Below, one piece after another: positions 10,021 to 20,004 of a stretch of 64,000 nucleotides of DNA. The position numbers and the translations under genes were made by a program. A model generated the notes under the pieces. The model was not told the origin of the DNA. It saw nothing but the letters and a program-made list of their open reading frames with translations, and did no database searches. Numbering within the stretch: position 1 is the stretch's first letter; each line of letters opens with the position of its first letter. Location of the stretch: assembly GCF_036181745.1 (NCBI RefSeq), contig NZ_CP108080.1, forward strand, positions 434,001-498,000, written 5' to 3'. This stretch comes from Streptomyces sp. NBC_00259 (GTDB taxonomy: Bacteria > Actinomycetota > Actinomycetes > Streptomycetales > Streptomycetaceae).

Positions 10021-11022
10021 TTGACTTCCGCACCGCTCGCCGCCGTCACCGGGGCCGAGGGCTTCATCGGCTCCCATCTGACCGAGGCGCTCGTCGCCTC
10101 GGGCCACCGGGTCCGCGCCATGGCGCAGTACAACTCCTTCTCCTCCTACGGCTGGCTGGAGACGCTGCCGGGGGACGTCCTCGACCAGGTCGAGATCGTG
10201 CTGGGCGATGTCCGCGACCCCGGTTCCGTCCGCGGCCTGGTCGAAGGCGCCGACGCCGTCTACCACTTGGCGGCACTCATCGCGATCCCGTACTCGTACC
10301 AGGCGCCGCACAGCTATGTGGACACCAATGTCACCGGCACCCTCAACGTGCTGGAGGCGGTCCGCGCCCTGGAGATCCCGCGGCTGGTGCACACCTCCAC
10401 CAGCGAGACGTACGGCACCGCGCGGACCGTGCCCATCAGCGAGGACCACCCCATCCAGACCCAGTCCCCGTACGCGGCGTCGAAGGCGGGCGGGGACCGG
10501 CTCGCGGACAGCTACTTCGCGAGCTTCGAGACGCCCGTGGTGACGCTGCGGCCCTTCAACACCTTCGGCCCCCGCCAGTCGATGCGAGCCGTGATCCCGA
10601 CCGTCATCGGACAGGTCGCCGCGGGAGAGCGCACCATCACCCTCGGCGATCTCCGGCCCACCCGCGACTTCACCTACGTCACGGACACCGCCGCCGCCTT
10701 CCTGGCCGTCGGTACCGCACCGGCCGAGGCCGTCGTGGGCCGGACCTTCAACGCCGGTACGGGCGGCGAGATCTCCGTCGGTGACCTGGTGCGGCTCATC
10801 GGCAAGGTGATGGCCGCCGACCTCGACGTACGGGAGGACGAGCAGCGCATCCGGCCGGCGGGCTCGGAGGTGATGCGGCTGGTCGCCGACGCGACACGGC
10901 TGCGCGAGGCGACCGGCTGGGCGCCGCGCCACGACCTGGAGCAGGGCCTCGCGCACACGGCGGAGTTCTTCCGTGATCCCGCGAACCTCGCCCGGTACAA
11001 GACCGGCATCTACAACATCTGA
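10021..11022 (+). CDS. NAD-dependent NDP-sugar 4,6-dehydratase/epimerase, LegB-like
   Basis: A 333-aa extended SDR. The start is the TTG at 10021, preceded by GAGAGGA 7 bases upstream; any ATG lies far upstream inside the previous gene. The Rossmann motif is TGAEGFIGS (residues 10-18) and the catalytic pair is Tyr151/Lys155 (SPYAASK). The active-site strand reads STSETYG, where the T-S-E triad matches 4,6-dehydratases such as LegB and GDP-mannose dehydratase rather than simple 4-epimerases. Sequence flow (MAQYNSFSSYGWLE, HLAALIAIPYSY, LRPFNTFGPRQS) is close to what I know of LegB-type UDP-HexNAc 4,6-dehydratases. It would make an NDP-4-keto-6-deoxy sugar. A UDP-sugar C4-epimerase role, as with Uge3 in the fungal cluster, remains possible. 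It lies in the exopolysaccharide operon after the membrane protein. Confidence 0.78.
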   Translation: MTSAPLAAVTGAEGFIGSHLTEALVASGHRVRAMAQYNSFSSYGWLETLPGDVLDQVEIVLGDVRDPGSVRGLVEGADAVYHLAALIAIPYSYQAPHSYVDTNVTGTLNVLEAVRALEIPRLVHTSTSETYGTARTVPISEDHPIQTQSPYAASKAGGDRLADSYFASFETPVVTLRPFNTFGPRQSMRAVIPTVIGQVAAGERTITLGDLRPTRDFTYVTDTAAAFLAVGTAPAEAVVGRTFNAGTGGEISVGDLVRLIGKVMAADLDVREDEQRIRPAGSEVMRLVADATRLREATGWAPRHDLEQGLAHTAEFFRDPANLARYKTGIYNI

Positions 11023-11063
11023 CCCGCCGCACCACCGACCGCCGTACCCACAGGGGGGCACCC

Positions 11064-11777
11064 ATGCACGCAGTGATTCTCGCCGGAGGCAAGGGCATCC
11101 GGCTGCGTCCGTACACCACCGCGCTGCCCAAACCGCTCGTCCCGATCGGCGACCAGCACGCGATCCTGGAGATCGTGCTGCGCCAGCTCGCGGGCTGCGG
11201 ATTCACCAGCTGCACCATCGCCGTCGGCCATCTCGGCCATATCATCCGCGCCTATGTCGGCGACGGCTCGCAGTGGGGCCTGAGCATCGACTACGCGACC
11301 GAGGAGAATCCCCTGGGCACCATGGGCCCGCTGCTGACCATGCGGGACCGGCTCCCCGAGACCTTCCTGGTGATGAACGGGGACATCCTCACCGATCTCG
11401 ACTACGCGGAGGTGCTGCGGCAGCACCGCGGCAGCGGCGCCGCGCTGACGATCGCCACCTACGCCCGCAAGGTGCGCATCGACTTCGGAGTGCTCACCAC
11501 GGACGCGGGCAAGGTGGTCGGCTTCGCCGAGAAGCCCAGCATGGACTACCGCGTGTCGATGGGCGTGTACGGACTCTCCCGCGACACGCTCGACGGATAC
11601 ACCCCCGGGCTGCCCCTCGGCTTCGACGAACTCGTCCTCGATCTGCTCGAGTCCGGAAACCCGCCGCACGCCCACGAGTTCGACGGCTACTGGCTGGACA
11701 TCGGCCGGCCCGACGACTACGACCGGGCCAACGCCGAGTTCACCACCCATCAGTCACTGCTGCTCAAGGGAGCCTGA
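11064..11777 (+). CDS. Sugar-phosphate nucleotidyltransferase (NDP-sugar pyrophosphorylase)
   Basis: A 237-aa enzyme opening with MHAVILAGGKGIRLRPYT, the G-x-G-x-R-L-x-P nucleotide-binding signature of sugar-phosphate nucleotidyltransferases, followed by LPKPLVPIGD with the conserved Lys. Further motifs include MNGDILTDLDY (metal-binding Asp) and FAEKPSMDYRVSMGVY. It lacks the C-terminal acyltransferase repeats of GlmU, so it is a single-domain enzyme like RmlA-short, HddC or LegF-type proteins. It activates a sugar 1-phosphate with NTP; the specific sugar and nucleotide cannot be read directly. A strong GGGGGG ribosome site lies 6-7 bases before the ATG. Only 41 bases separate it from the dehydratase and 7 bases from the next gene, so all three are probably co-translated members of a sugar-nucleotide supply cassette. 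Confidence 0.82.
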   Translation: MHAVILAGGKGIRLRPYTTALPKPLVPIGDQHAILEIVLRQLAGCGFTSCTIAVGHLGHIIRAYVGDGSQWGLSIDYATEENPLGTMGPLLTMRDRLPETFLVMNGDILTDLDYAEVLRQHRGSGAALTIATYARKVRIDFGVLTTDAGKVVGFAEKPSMDYRVSMGVYGLSRDTLDGYTPGLPLGFDELVLDLLESGNPPHAHEFDGYWLDIGRPDDYDRANAEFTTHQSLLLKGA

Positions 11778-11784
11778 ACACCCC

Positions 11785-12699
11785 ATGCGCATCCTCGTCC
11801 TGGGCCACACCGGGTACCTGGGAAGACACATCGCCGAGCAGTTCCGCGCGCTGGGCGGCGTGCGGCTGTTCGGTGCCGGCCGTGATCCGGCCTCCGATCT
11901 CCGCGTGGACCTCGCCACAGCCGACACGGGGCGGCTGGCCGAGGCCCTCGCGGACCTCTCCCCCGACGCGGTCGTCAACTGCGCGGGTGCACTCGGCGCC
12001 GACCCGGTGACGGACGCCGAGGTCAACGCCCGGGGGCCGGCCGTGCTGTGCGCGGCGCTGCGCAAGGCCGCGCCGACGGCCCGGCTGGTCCATCTCGGCT
12101 CGGCCGCGGAGTACGGGGCGGGGGAGCACGGCGTACGGGTCACCGAGGACGCCCCGACCCGCCCGCTCACCTCCTACGGGGCGACCAAACTGGCGGGCAC
12201 GGTCGCCGTCGTCTCGTCGGGGCTCGACGCGGTCGTGCTGCGCGTGGGCAATCCGGTCGGGCCGGGTGCGGGCCCGCTGAGCCTGCCCGGCGGGACGGCC
12301 CTGCGGCTGCGCCGGGCGGGCACGGATCCGGACGCGGTCGTACGCTTCGGCGATCTCTCCGCCCACCGCGACTTCGTCGACGTACGGGACCTGGCCAGGG
12401 CGGCCGTGCTGGCGGCGACCGCGTCCGGGCCGCTGCCGCGCGTCCTCAACGTCGGCGGGGGCCGGGCCGTCCCCATCCGGGACCTGGTGCACGGGCTGGT
12501 GAGCGTGGCGGGGTTCCGGGGCCGGATCGACGAGGCCGGGGTCGGCTCCGCACGCTCCGCGGGGGTGACCTGGCAGTGCTCCGACATCTCGGCCGCCCGG
12601 GCGGCCCTCGGCTGGGAGCCCCGTTTCACGCTGACCGACGCGCTCGTCGCGCTGTGGGCCTCGGTCGGCGCCTGCGAGGAACCGGACCCGGTGCCGTGA
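11785..12699 (+). CDS. NAD(P)-dependent SDR, RmlD/GMER-like sugar-nucleotide reductase or epimerase
   Basis: A 304-aa extended SDR with the glycine motif GHTGYLG at residues 7-13, a catalytic strand HLGSAAEYG and the SYGATK Tyr/Lys pair. The short N-terminal domain, the aspartate-rich loop and the C-terminal GWEPRFTLTDAL segment are typical of NDP-sugar-modifying SDRs. Placed after a 4,6-dehydratase and a nucleotidyltransferase, the most economical reading is a 4-reductase or 3,5-epimerase/reductase acting on the 4-keto-6-deoxy intermediate. A C4-epimerase making UDP-GalNAc-type donors is the alternative. The gene ends in GTGA at 12696-12699, overlapping the start of the next gene, which indicates tight coupling. 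Confidence 0.72.
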   Translation: MRILVLGHTGYLGRHIAEQFRALGGVRLFGAGRDPASDLRVDLATADTGRLAEALADLSPDAVVNCAGALGADPVTDAEVNARGPAVLCAALRKAAPTARLVHLGSAAEYGAGEHGVRVTEDAPTRPLTSYGATKLAGTVAVVSSGLDAVVLRVGNPVGPGAGPLSLPGGTALRLRRAGTDPDAVVRFGDLSAHRDFVDVRDLARAAVLAATASGPLPRVLNVGGGRAVPIRDLVHGLVSVAGFRGRIDEAGVGSARSAGVTWQCSDISAARAALGWEPRFTLTDALVALWASVGACEEPDPVP

Positions 12700-13358
12700 C
12701 CCTGCTCGTGCCCCTCTATGTGCATCCCGCCCGGGACCCCGACGCCTGGCGGCTGCTCGCGGCCGCCGGGGACCGGGTCTACGGCGTGGTGCTGAACGCG
12801 GCGGACGGTCCGGGCACGGCTCCGGACCCGGCGTTCGTCTCCGCCGCCCGCGCGCTGCGGGCGGCGGGCACCCGCGTCCTCGGCTACGTCGATCTGGACT
12901 ACGGAGTACGGCCCGGCTCCGCGGTGATCCGCGATCTGGACCGGCACCGTGAGTGGTACGACACCGACGGCTGCTTCTTCGACCAGGTGCCGGCCGACCG
13001 GTCCGCCCTGCCCGGCTGCCGCCGTCTGGTGCGCGCGGCGCGGCAGCGCGGCGCCGGTACGGTCGTGCTCAACCACGGGGTGCATCCGGCGCCCGGCTAC
13101 GCCCGCCTCGCCGACGTGCTGGTGACGTTCGAAGGCCCCTGGACGGTCTATCTGTCGTCCTTCACCCGCCCGCGCTGGACCGCCCGTCATCCGCCCGAGC
13201 GGTTCTGCCACCTGGTGTACGAAGTGCCGCCCGCACTGGCGGCGATCGCCGCACGGGCGGCCGAGGAGCGCGGTGCGGCGGTGTCCTGCGCGGTCGCGGA
13301 GAGCCTGCCCAATCCCTGGTCGGCGCCGCCGCCCGCCCTGCTCGGAGACATGCCATGA
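12696..13358 (+). CDS. Spherulin-4/Sph3-like protein (GH135-type glycoside hydrolase)
   Basis: A 220-aa protein beginning at a GTG (12696) that overlaps the upstream stop by 3 bases; no earlier start is possible without entering the previous gene in another frame. The sequence opens TLLVPLYVHP and continues VVLNAADGPG, then VLGYVDLDYG, WYDTDGCFFDQVP and VVLNHGVHP: the (beta/alpha)8-barrel strand ends seen in the spherulation-specific family 4, which includes fungal Sph3, a GH135 alpha-1,4-N-acetylgalactosaminidase. The acidic residues in YVDLDY and DGCFFDQ are candidates for catalysis. No signal peptide or membrane segment is visible, unlike fungal Sph3, so the protein appears cytosolic or uses an unusual export route. 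Its stop overlaps the GH114 start (ATGA at 13355-13358). Family call is good; substrate is inferred from family and neighbours. Confidence 0.75.
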   Translation: MTLLVPLYVHPARDPDAWRLLAAAGDRVYGVVLNAADGPGTAPDPAFVSAARALRAAGTRVLGYVDLDYGVRPGSAVIRDLDRHREWYDTDGCFFDQVPADRSALPGCRRLVRAARQRGAGTVVLNHGVHPAPGYARLADVLVTFEGPWTVYLSSFTRPRWTARHPPERFCHLVYEVPPALAAIAARAAEERGAAVSCAVAESLPNPWSAPPPALLGDMP

Positions 13359-14152
13359 CCCGTGCCTGCCGTCCCCTGCTGTGCGCACTGCTCGCCGTGC
13401 TGCTGATCGCGGGCTGCTCCGGGGGCCCTCCGTCCCCCTCCCCCGCCCCGTCCCGCTGGCAGCCGCGGCCCGGCACACCGTGGCAGTGGCAGCTCGACGG
13501 ACGCGCCGACCCCGCGTCCGCGGACGTTCCCGTGTACGACATCGACGGCTTCGAGAACTCCGCGGACGATGTCGAGCGGCTCCACCGGGACGGCCGCAAG
13601 GTCATCTGCTACATCAACGCCGGGGCGTGGGAGAGCTTCCGCCCCGACCAGGCCGGCTTCCCGGCCGCCGTGCGCGGCGCTCCCAACGGCTGGCACGGTG
13701 AGCGCTGGCTCGACATCCGCCGGCTGGACGTGCTCCGCCCTCTCATGGAGAAGCGGTTCGACATGTGCCGCGAGAAGGGCTTCGACGCGGTGGAACCGGA
13801 TCTGCTCGACGCCTATCTCAACGACACCGGCTTCCCGCTGACGGCCGGGCACCAGCTCGCCTACAACCGCATGATCGCCCGTATCGCCCATGACCGCGGT
13901 CTGTCCGTGGGGCTGAAGAACGATCTGCCGCAGATCCCCGAGCTGGTGCGGGACTTCGACTTCGCGGTCAACGAGGAGTGCGCCCAGTACGGCGAGTGCG
14001 GGAGGCTCACTCCCTTCGTCAGGGCGGGGAAGGCCGTCTTCCATGTCGAATACGCCCTGGCCACGGGGGACTTCTGTGCGCAGGCCCGCCGTCTGGGGCT
14101 GTCCTCGATGCGCAAGCGGCTGGAACTGGACGGGTGGCGGCAGCCCTGCTGA
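13355..14152 (+). CDS. GH114 endo-alpha-1,4-polygalactosaminidase lipoprotein (Ega3-like)
   Basis: A 265-aa lipoprotein: signal MTRACRPLLCALLAVLLIAG with lipobox Cys21, then a Ser/Pro linker, then the GH114 barrel beginning WQWQLDG. Family-typical strand ends are VYDIDGFEN, VICYINAGAWE, GFDAVEPDLLDAY and VGLKNDLPQIPEL, where the conserved acidic residues of the active site lie (Asp in DIDGF and Glu/Asp in VEPD). GH114 enzymes such as fungal Ega3 cut galactosamine-rich stretches of de-acetylated polymer. The enzyme should sit on the outer face of the membrane. It is the last gene of the operon, starting inside the stop of the Sph3-like gene. Near-complete family length suggests it is intact. 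A 23-base tandem duplication covers its last codons and stop. Confidence 0.85.
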   Translation: MTRACRPLLCALLAVLLIAGCSGGPPSPSPAPSRWQPRPGTPWQWQLDGRADPASADVPVYDIDGFENSADDVERLHRDGRKVICYINAGAWESFRPDQAGFPAAVRGAPNGWHGERWLDIRRLDVLRPLMEKRFDMCREKGFDAVEPDLLDAYLNDTGFPLTAGHQLAYNRMIARIAHDRGLSVGLKNDLPQIPELVRDFDFAVNEECAQYGECGRLTPFVRAGKAVFHVEYALATGDFCAQARRLGLSSMRKRLELDGWRQPC

Positions 14153-14176
14153 GCGGGTGGCGGCAGCCGTGCCGAG
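14131..14176. repeat. Tandem 23-base duplication across the GH114 stop codon
   Basis: Units 14131-14153 and 14154-14176 are identical except for two positions. The first unit contains the last codons and TGA of the GH114 gene; the second is non-coding. It looks like a recent slippage duplication in the gap between convergent genes. Confidence 0.85.
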
Positions 14177-14184
14177 CGGCGCGG

Positions 14185-15906
14185 TCAGTTCCCGGGGCGC
14201 AGGAAGCGCTTCAGTTTCGTCAGCGTCCAGGTGTTGATGATGTCGTCCTTGGTGAGCCAGCCGCGCTGTGCGGTGGCCACTCCGTAGCGCATGTACGGAA
14301 GATGCGTGGTGGAGTGGGCGTCCGAGTTCACGGCGAACTTCACGCCGTGGCGCTTGGCCCGCAGGATGTCCTCGTCGCCGAGGTCGAGCCGCTCGGGGTG
14401 GGCGTTGATCTCCAGGGCGGTGCCGGTTCTGGCGCAGGCCTCGAAGACCGCGTCGAAGTCGGCGTCGATGCCCGGGCGTTTGCCGATCTTGCGGGTGGTG
14501 GGGTGGCCGATGACGGAGACGTACGGGTTCTCGCAGGCGCGGACGAGTCGGCCGGTGAGCGCGTGGCGGCTCTGGTTGAAGTGGGAGTGGACGGAGGCCA
14601 CACAGATGTCGAAGTCCGCGAGGAAGTCGCCCGGCCAGTCCACCTCGCCTTCGGGCCCGATGTTGAGTTCCGTACCGTGCAGCAGCCGCATCCCTCGGTG
14701 CTTGCGGTCCAGTGCGCGGACGCGCTCGCGCTGGGCGAGCATCTTCTCCTTCGTCATGCGCTGCATGGCGAGATCCGGTGCGTGGTCGGTGACCGCGTAG
14801 TAGGAGTATCCGCGCGCGGCGGCCTGGGCGATCATCTCCTCCAGCGGGGCGAGACCGTCGGTGAGGTCGGTGTGGGTGTGCAGATCGCCCCGGATGTCGT
14901 CCTCGGTCACCAGGTCGGGGAGTGCGCCGCGGAGCCCGGCCGCGATCTCGCCGCGGTCCTCGCGCAGGGTCGGCGGGATCCAGGGCAGGCCGAGCCGTTC
15001 GTAGATCTCCTCCTCCGTCGCGGACGTGATCCGCTCGCCGCTCTCGGCGTCGAAGAGCCCGTACTCGGAGAGCTTGAGCCCCAGCCGTACGGCGATCTCG
15101 CGGGTGCGGATGTTGTGCGCCTTGGAGCCGGTGAAGTACTGCAGTCCCGCGCCCCAGGAGTCCGGGGGCAGGACCCGCAGGTCGACCTGGAGGCCCTTGG
15201 TGGTGCGGATGGACGTCTTCTTCCGGCCGTGTGCGATGACCTCCGCGGTGTACGGGAGTGCCTCGAGGGCCGCCATGAACGGGGCGGAGTCGTCCGCGGC
15301 GACGAGGATGTCGATGTCGCCGATGGTTTCCCGCATCCGGCGCAGCGATCCCGCATAGGTGCAGCCCTCGCAGCCCTTGATGCGCGACAGCTCGGCGACG
15401 ATCTGCTCGGCGGAGTCCATGGCGGCGTTCAGGAGGATCCGGCTGCCGGCCTTCTGCATCAGGGCGATGCCGTGGAGGAGGTTCTCCTCGGTCTTCTCGC
15501 CGAAGCCCTTGAGATCGCGCAGCCGCTCCTCGTGGATGGCGTCGAGGAGCTGGTCCACGGAGGAGATCCCCAGCTCCTCGTAGAGCACCAGGGCCTTCTT
15601 CGGTCCGAGCATGGGGATGGCCATCAGCTCACGGACGCCGGCGGGGATGGACTGACGTCGCTCCTCCACGACGGAGATCTGTCCGGAGGTCAGATACTCC
15701 GTGATCTTGTCGGCGATGGACTTGCCGACGTTGGGGATCTCCCGCAGGCCTTTGGCGTCGAGCGTGGACACGTCGGTGGGGTGTCCGCCGATCGCGCGTG
15801 CGGCCTTCTCGTAGGAGCGCGCCCTGAAGGCGTCACCGCCGGTGATGGCGATGAGGTCGGCGTACTCCTGGAGGAGCGCCTCGATCTCGTCGTTGGCCCT
15901 GGCCAT
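14185..15906 (-). CDS. polX: PolX-type DNA polymerase/3'-5' exonuclease with PHP domain
   Basis: A 573-aa protein with the standard bacterial PolX order. An N-terminal helix-hairpin-helix region (residues about 1-100, with IPNVGKSIADKI and later IPMLGPKKALVLY) binds DNA; a family-X nucleotidyltransferase core follows with the paired Asp in TIGDIDILV; a C-terminal PHP phosphoesterase domain has HTHTDLTDG, HGTELNIG and VNSDAHSTTHL metal motifs. These enzymes fill short gaps and trim 3' ends in base-excision-type repair. The ATG at 15906 gives the standard MARANDEIEALL start, 10 bases after the stop of the upstream membrane-protein gene; a longer reading to 16272 only adds out-of-family sequence. 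It converges with the exopolysaccharide operon. All recognisable catalytic residues are present. Confidence 0.92.
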   Translation of the reverse strand: MARANDEIEALLQEYADLIAITGGDAFRARSYEKAARAIGGHPTDVSTLDAKGLREIPNVGKSIADKITEYLTSGQISVVEERRQSIPAGVRELMAIPMLGPKKALVLYEELGISSVDQLLDAIHEERLRDLKGFGEKTEENLLHGIALMQKAGSRILLNAAMDSAEQIVAELSRIKGCEGCTYAGSLRRMRETIGDIDILVAADDSAPFMAALEALPYTAEVIAHGRKKTSIRTTKGLQVDLRVLPPDSWGAGLQYFTGSKAHNIRTREIAVRLGLKLSEYGLFDAESGERITSATEEEIYERLGLPWIPPTLREDRGEIAAGLRGALPDLVTEDDIRGDLHTHTDLTDGLAPLEEMIAQAAARGYSYYAVTDHAPDLAMQRMTKEKMLAQRERVRALDRKHRGMRLLHGTELNIGPEGEVDWPGDFLADFDICVASVHSHFNQSRHALTGRLVRACENPYVSVIGHPTTRKIGKRPGIDADFDAVFEACARTGTALEINAHPERLDLGDEDILRAKRHGVKFAVNSDAHSTTHLPYMRYGVATAQRGWLTKDDIINTWTLTKLKRFLRPGN

Positions 15907-15916
15907 GGGTCCGGCG

Positions 15917-17242
15917 TCAGACGGTCGGAGGATGTGCGCCCTGGGGCTCGGCCGGTTCCGGGGCGGGGCCTTCGTCGTCCTGCGCCAGGAACTCGACGAT
16001 CGCGAGGGCGAGGAGCAGGGCGAGCGCGAGTCCGAGGACGACCCAGCCGGTGGGGAACGACCACAGCAGGTACGCCAGCACGGCGGCGGCCACGAGCACC
16101 CAGGTGATCCACGTCCGGTAGCGGCGTACCCAGGGGCCGACGGGCCCGGTGCGCAGACCCGCGCGGTTCGCGGTGGTGCGGGTCGCGGTGATTCCGGACG
16201 TCCACAGCCCGCGTGCGAGGCCGGCGTACCGTCCGGGTCCGGAGAGCCAGGCGGCGAGCGCGACCACCACACCGAGTGCCACGACGTTGCGGACGGCGGT
16301 GCGCAGGAAGCGGATCAGCGTGTCGTACACGGTTTCGGCGGCCGGCTGCGACACGCCCTGGGGCAGGGAGTCCAGGTAGACCACGCGGAAGACGGCCAGT
16401 GCCACGCCGAGCAGCAGTGTCGCGAACGCGACGCCCAGGGCGGCGGCGACCAGGGCCTTGCGGCGGTGGGCGCAGAGCAGGACTCCCGCCGCGATGAAGA
16501 CGATGCCGACGATCGGCAGCCACGTCGCCGCGAGTTCGAGGAGCCGGAAGCCGGTCTTGACCTTGCCGATGTCCTCCGACTGGAAGACGGTGAAGCTGGT
16601 GTGGATCTCGGGGATCTTCTGGGCGATCGTCAGCCCGTCGCCCACCAGTCGCTGCTTCACCTGGTCGATCACGGGGGCGAGGTCGATCTGCACGGCGTCG
16701 TCGGTGAGCTCGATGGCGCCGCCGCCGCTGCCGGTGAGTGCCTTGTCGACGGCGGTATGGATCAGGCGGTTCGCGTCGGTCCAGATGGTCTTGAACGCGT
16801 TGGACGCCACGATGTCCTGCGTCCTGGCCTGGACGAAGCTGCGGACGGCGTTCTCCAGGGCGCCTCCGAGCCCGCCGATCAGCTGTTCCAGCCTGGGCCG
16901 GTCGGCCGGCGCGGCCTCCTCCAACAGCTTGGTCAGGTCGATGTGTTCCATCACGACGTTGGTGACGCGGGCCGAGACCGCGGCCTGGACGTCCTCGTCG
17001 GAGGCGAGCGGCGCGACGGTCTGGACGTACCGGTCGGTGTTGCCGATCTCGCTGTGGGTCCATCGGGCGACGACGCTCAAGGGCGCGAGCAGGCAGCCGA
17101 TGACGATGAGCAGCGCGGCCAGGGTCGAGCGCAGCCGGTGCCGTGGGGCTCGTGGCGCCGGCTTCTGCGCTTCCAGTGCCGCGATGCGTGCCCTCAGCTG
17201 CTCCAGTTCACTTCCCCCGGAGCCGGTGGTTCCGTCCGGCAT
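15917..17242 (-). CDS. Integral membrane protein with N-terminal coiled coil, unknown function
   Basis: A 441-aa protein. Residues about 5-30 (SELEQLRARIAALEAQK) form a short coiled coil, then a membrane segment (about 40-62), a large extracytoplasmic region of about 150 residues ending near residue 225, and further membrane segments grouped about residues 235-300, 325-345 and 380-420, with an acidic Pro-rich tail. The layout is shared by a common Streptomyces family of uncharacterised membrane proteins. The ATG at 17242 has GGAGAG 4-5 bases upstream; an upstream start adds 11 residues and is less likely. It is 10 bases upstream of polX on the same strand, so the two are probably co-transcribed. 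No catalytic motifs are seen. Confidence 0.75.
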   Translation of the reverse strand: MPDGTTGSGGSELEQLRARIAALEAQKPAPRAPRHRLRSTLAALLIVIGCLLAPLSVVARWTHSEIGNTDRYVQTVAPLASDEDVQAAVSARVTNVVMEHIDLTKLLEEAAPADRPRLEQLIGGLGGALENAVRSFVQARTQDIVASNAFKTIWTDANRLIHTAVDKALTGSGGGAIELTDDAVQIDLAPVIDQVKQRLVGDGLTIAQKIPEIHTSFTVFQSEDIGKVKTGFRLLELAATWLPIVGIVFIAAGVLLCAHRRKALVAAALGVAFATLLLGVALAVFRVVYLDSLPQGVSQPAAETVYDTLIRFLRTAVRNVVALGVVVALAAWLSGPGRYAGLARGLWTSGITATRTTANRAGLRTGPVGPWVRRYRTWITWVLVAAAVLAYLLWSFPTGWVVLGLALALLLALAIVEFLAQDDEGPAPEPAEPQGAHPPTV

Positions 17243-17391
17243 GCCGCTCTCCTCCGCTGTCGGGCAGGCTGACAACAGCAGACCCCGGAGAAGAGGGGCG
17301 CGCGAACGGTGGTGGGCCGGTCAGGTGAGGACGGGTGCGAACGGGCGCCCGGGCACCGAGGGCGGGGTGACGTGGCGGTTCTTCGGACCGC

Positions 17392-17431
17392 GGACGTCCA
17401 GGCCGGCCGACGAGGGCCGGCCTGGACGTCC
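17392..17431 (-). terminator. Strong transcription terminator after katG
   Basis: A perfect 17-bp inverted repeat (arms 17392-17408 and 17415-17431) with a 6-base loop lies 30 bases after the katG stop. There is no U-run, which is normal for Streptomyces hairpin terminators. Confidence 0.85.
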
Positions 17432-17461
17432 TGACCGGAGCGATCGCGGTGGTCGCCGTGG

Positions 17462-19828
<2,367 letters not shown>

Positions 19829-19888
19829 TCATGCCTCGCTCTCCTGCCGCAATGGAGGCTTCTGCTCCCTTGGCTATCGCCGGATCCG

Positions 19889-19916
19889 ATCCTACGATGG
19901 ACAGAGTCCAGGTCAA
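19889..19916 (-). promoter_or_regulatory. katG promoter with central palindrome (likely operator)
   Basis: On the minus strand the order is TTGACC (-35, 19911-19916), a 16-base spacer, and TAGGAT (-10, 19889-19894), a near-consensus sigma-HrdB-type promoter. The spacer contains the perfect inverted repeat TGGAC-TCT-GTCCA (19898-19910), positioned so that a bound dimer would block polymerase. The adjacent divergent Fur-family gene is the obvious candidate for the binding protein. Confidence 0.75.
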
Positions 19917-20004
19917 GAAGCTCGCCGAACCCATATGTCATCGGATCCCGGACATGCATCAGTAAACTTCGGGTATCCCATCGACCCTGAACAGGTGAAC
20001 CGAC

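Noticed and set aside
14185..16272. A longer 695-aa version of PolX
   Set aside because: The extra N-terminus is a shadow of the upstream membrane-protein gene; the standard family start is at 15906.
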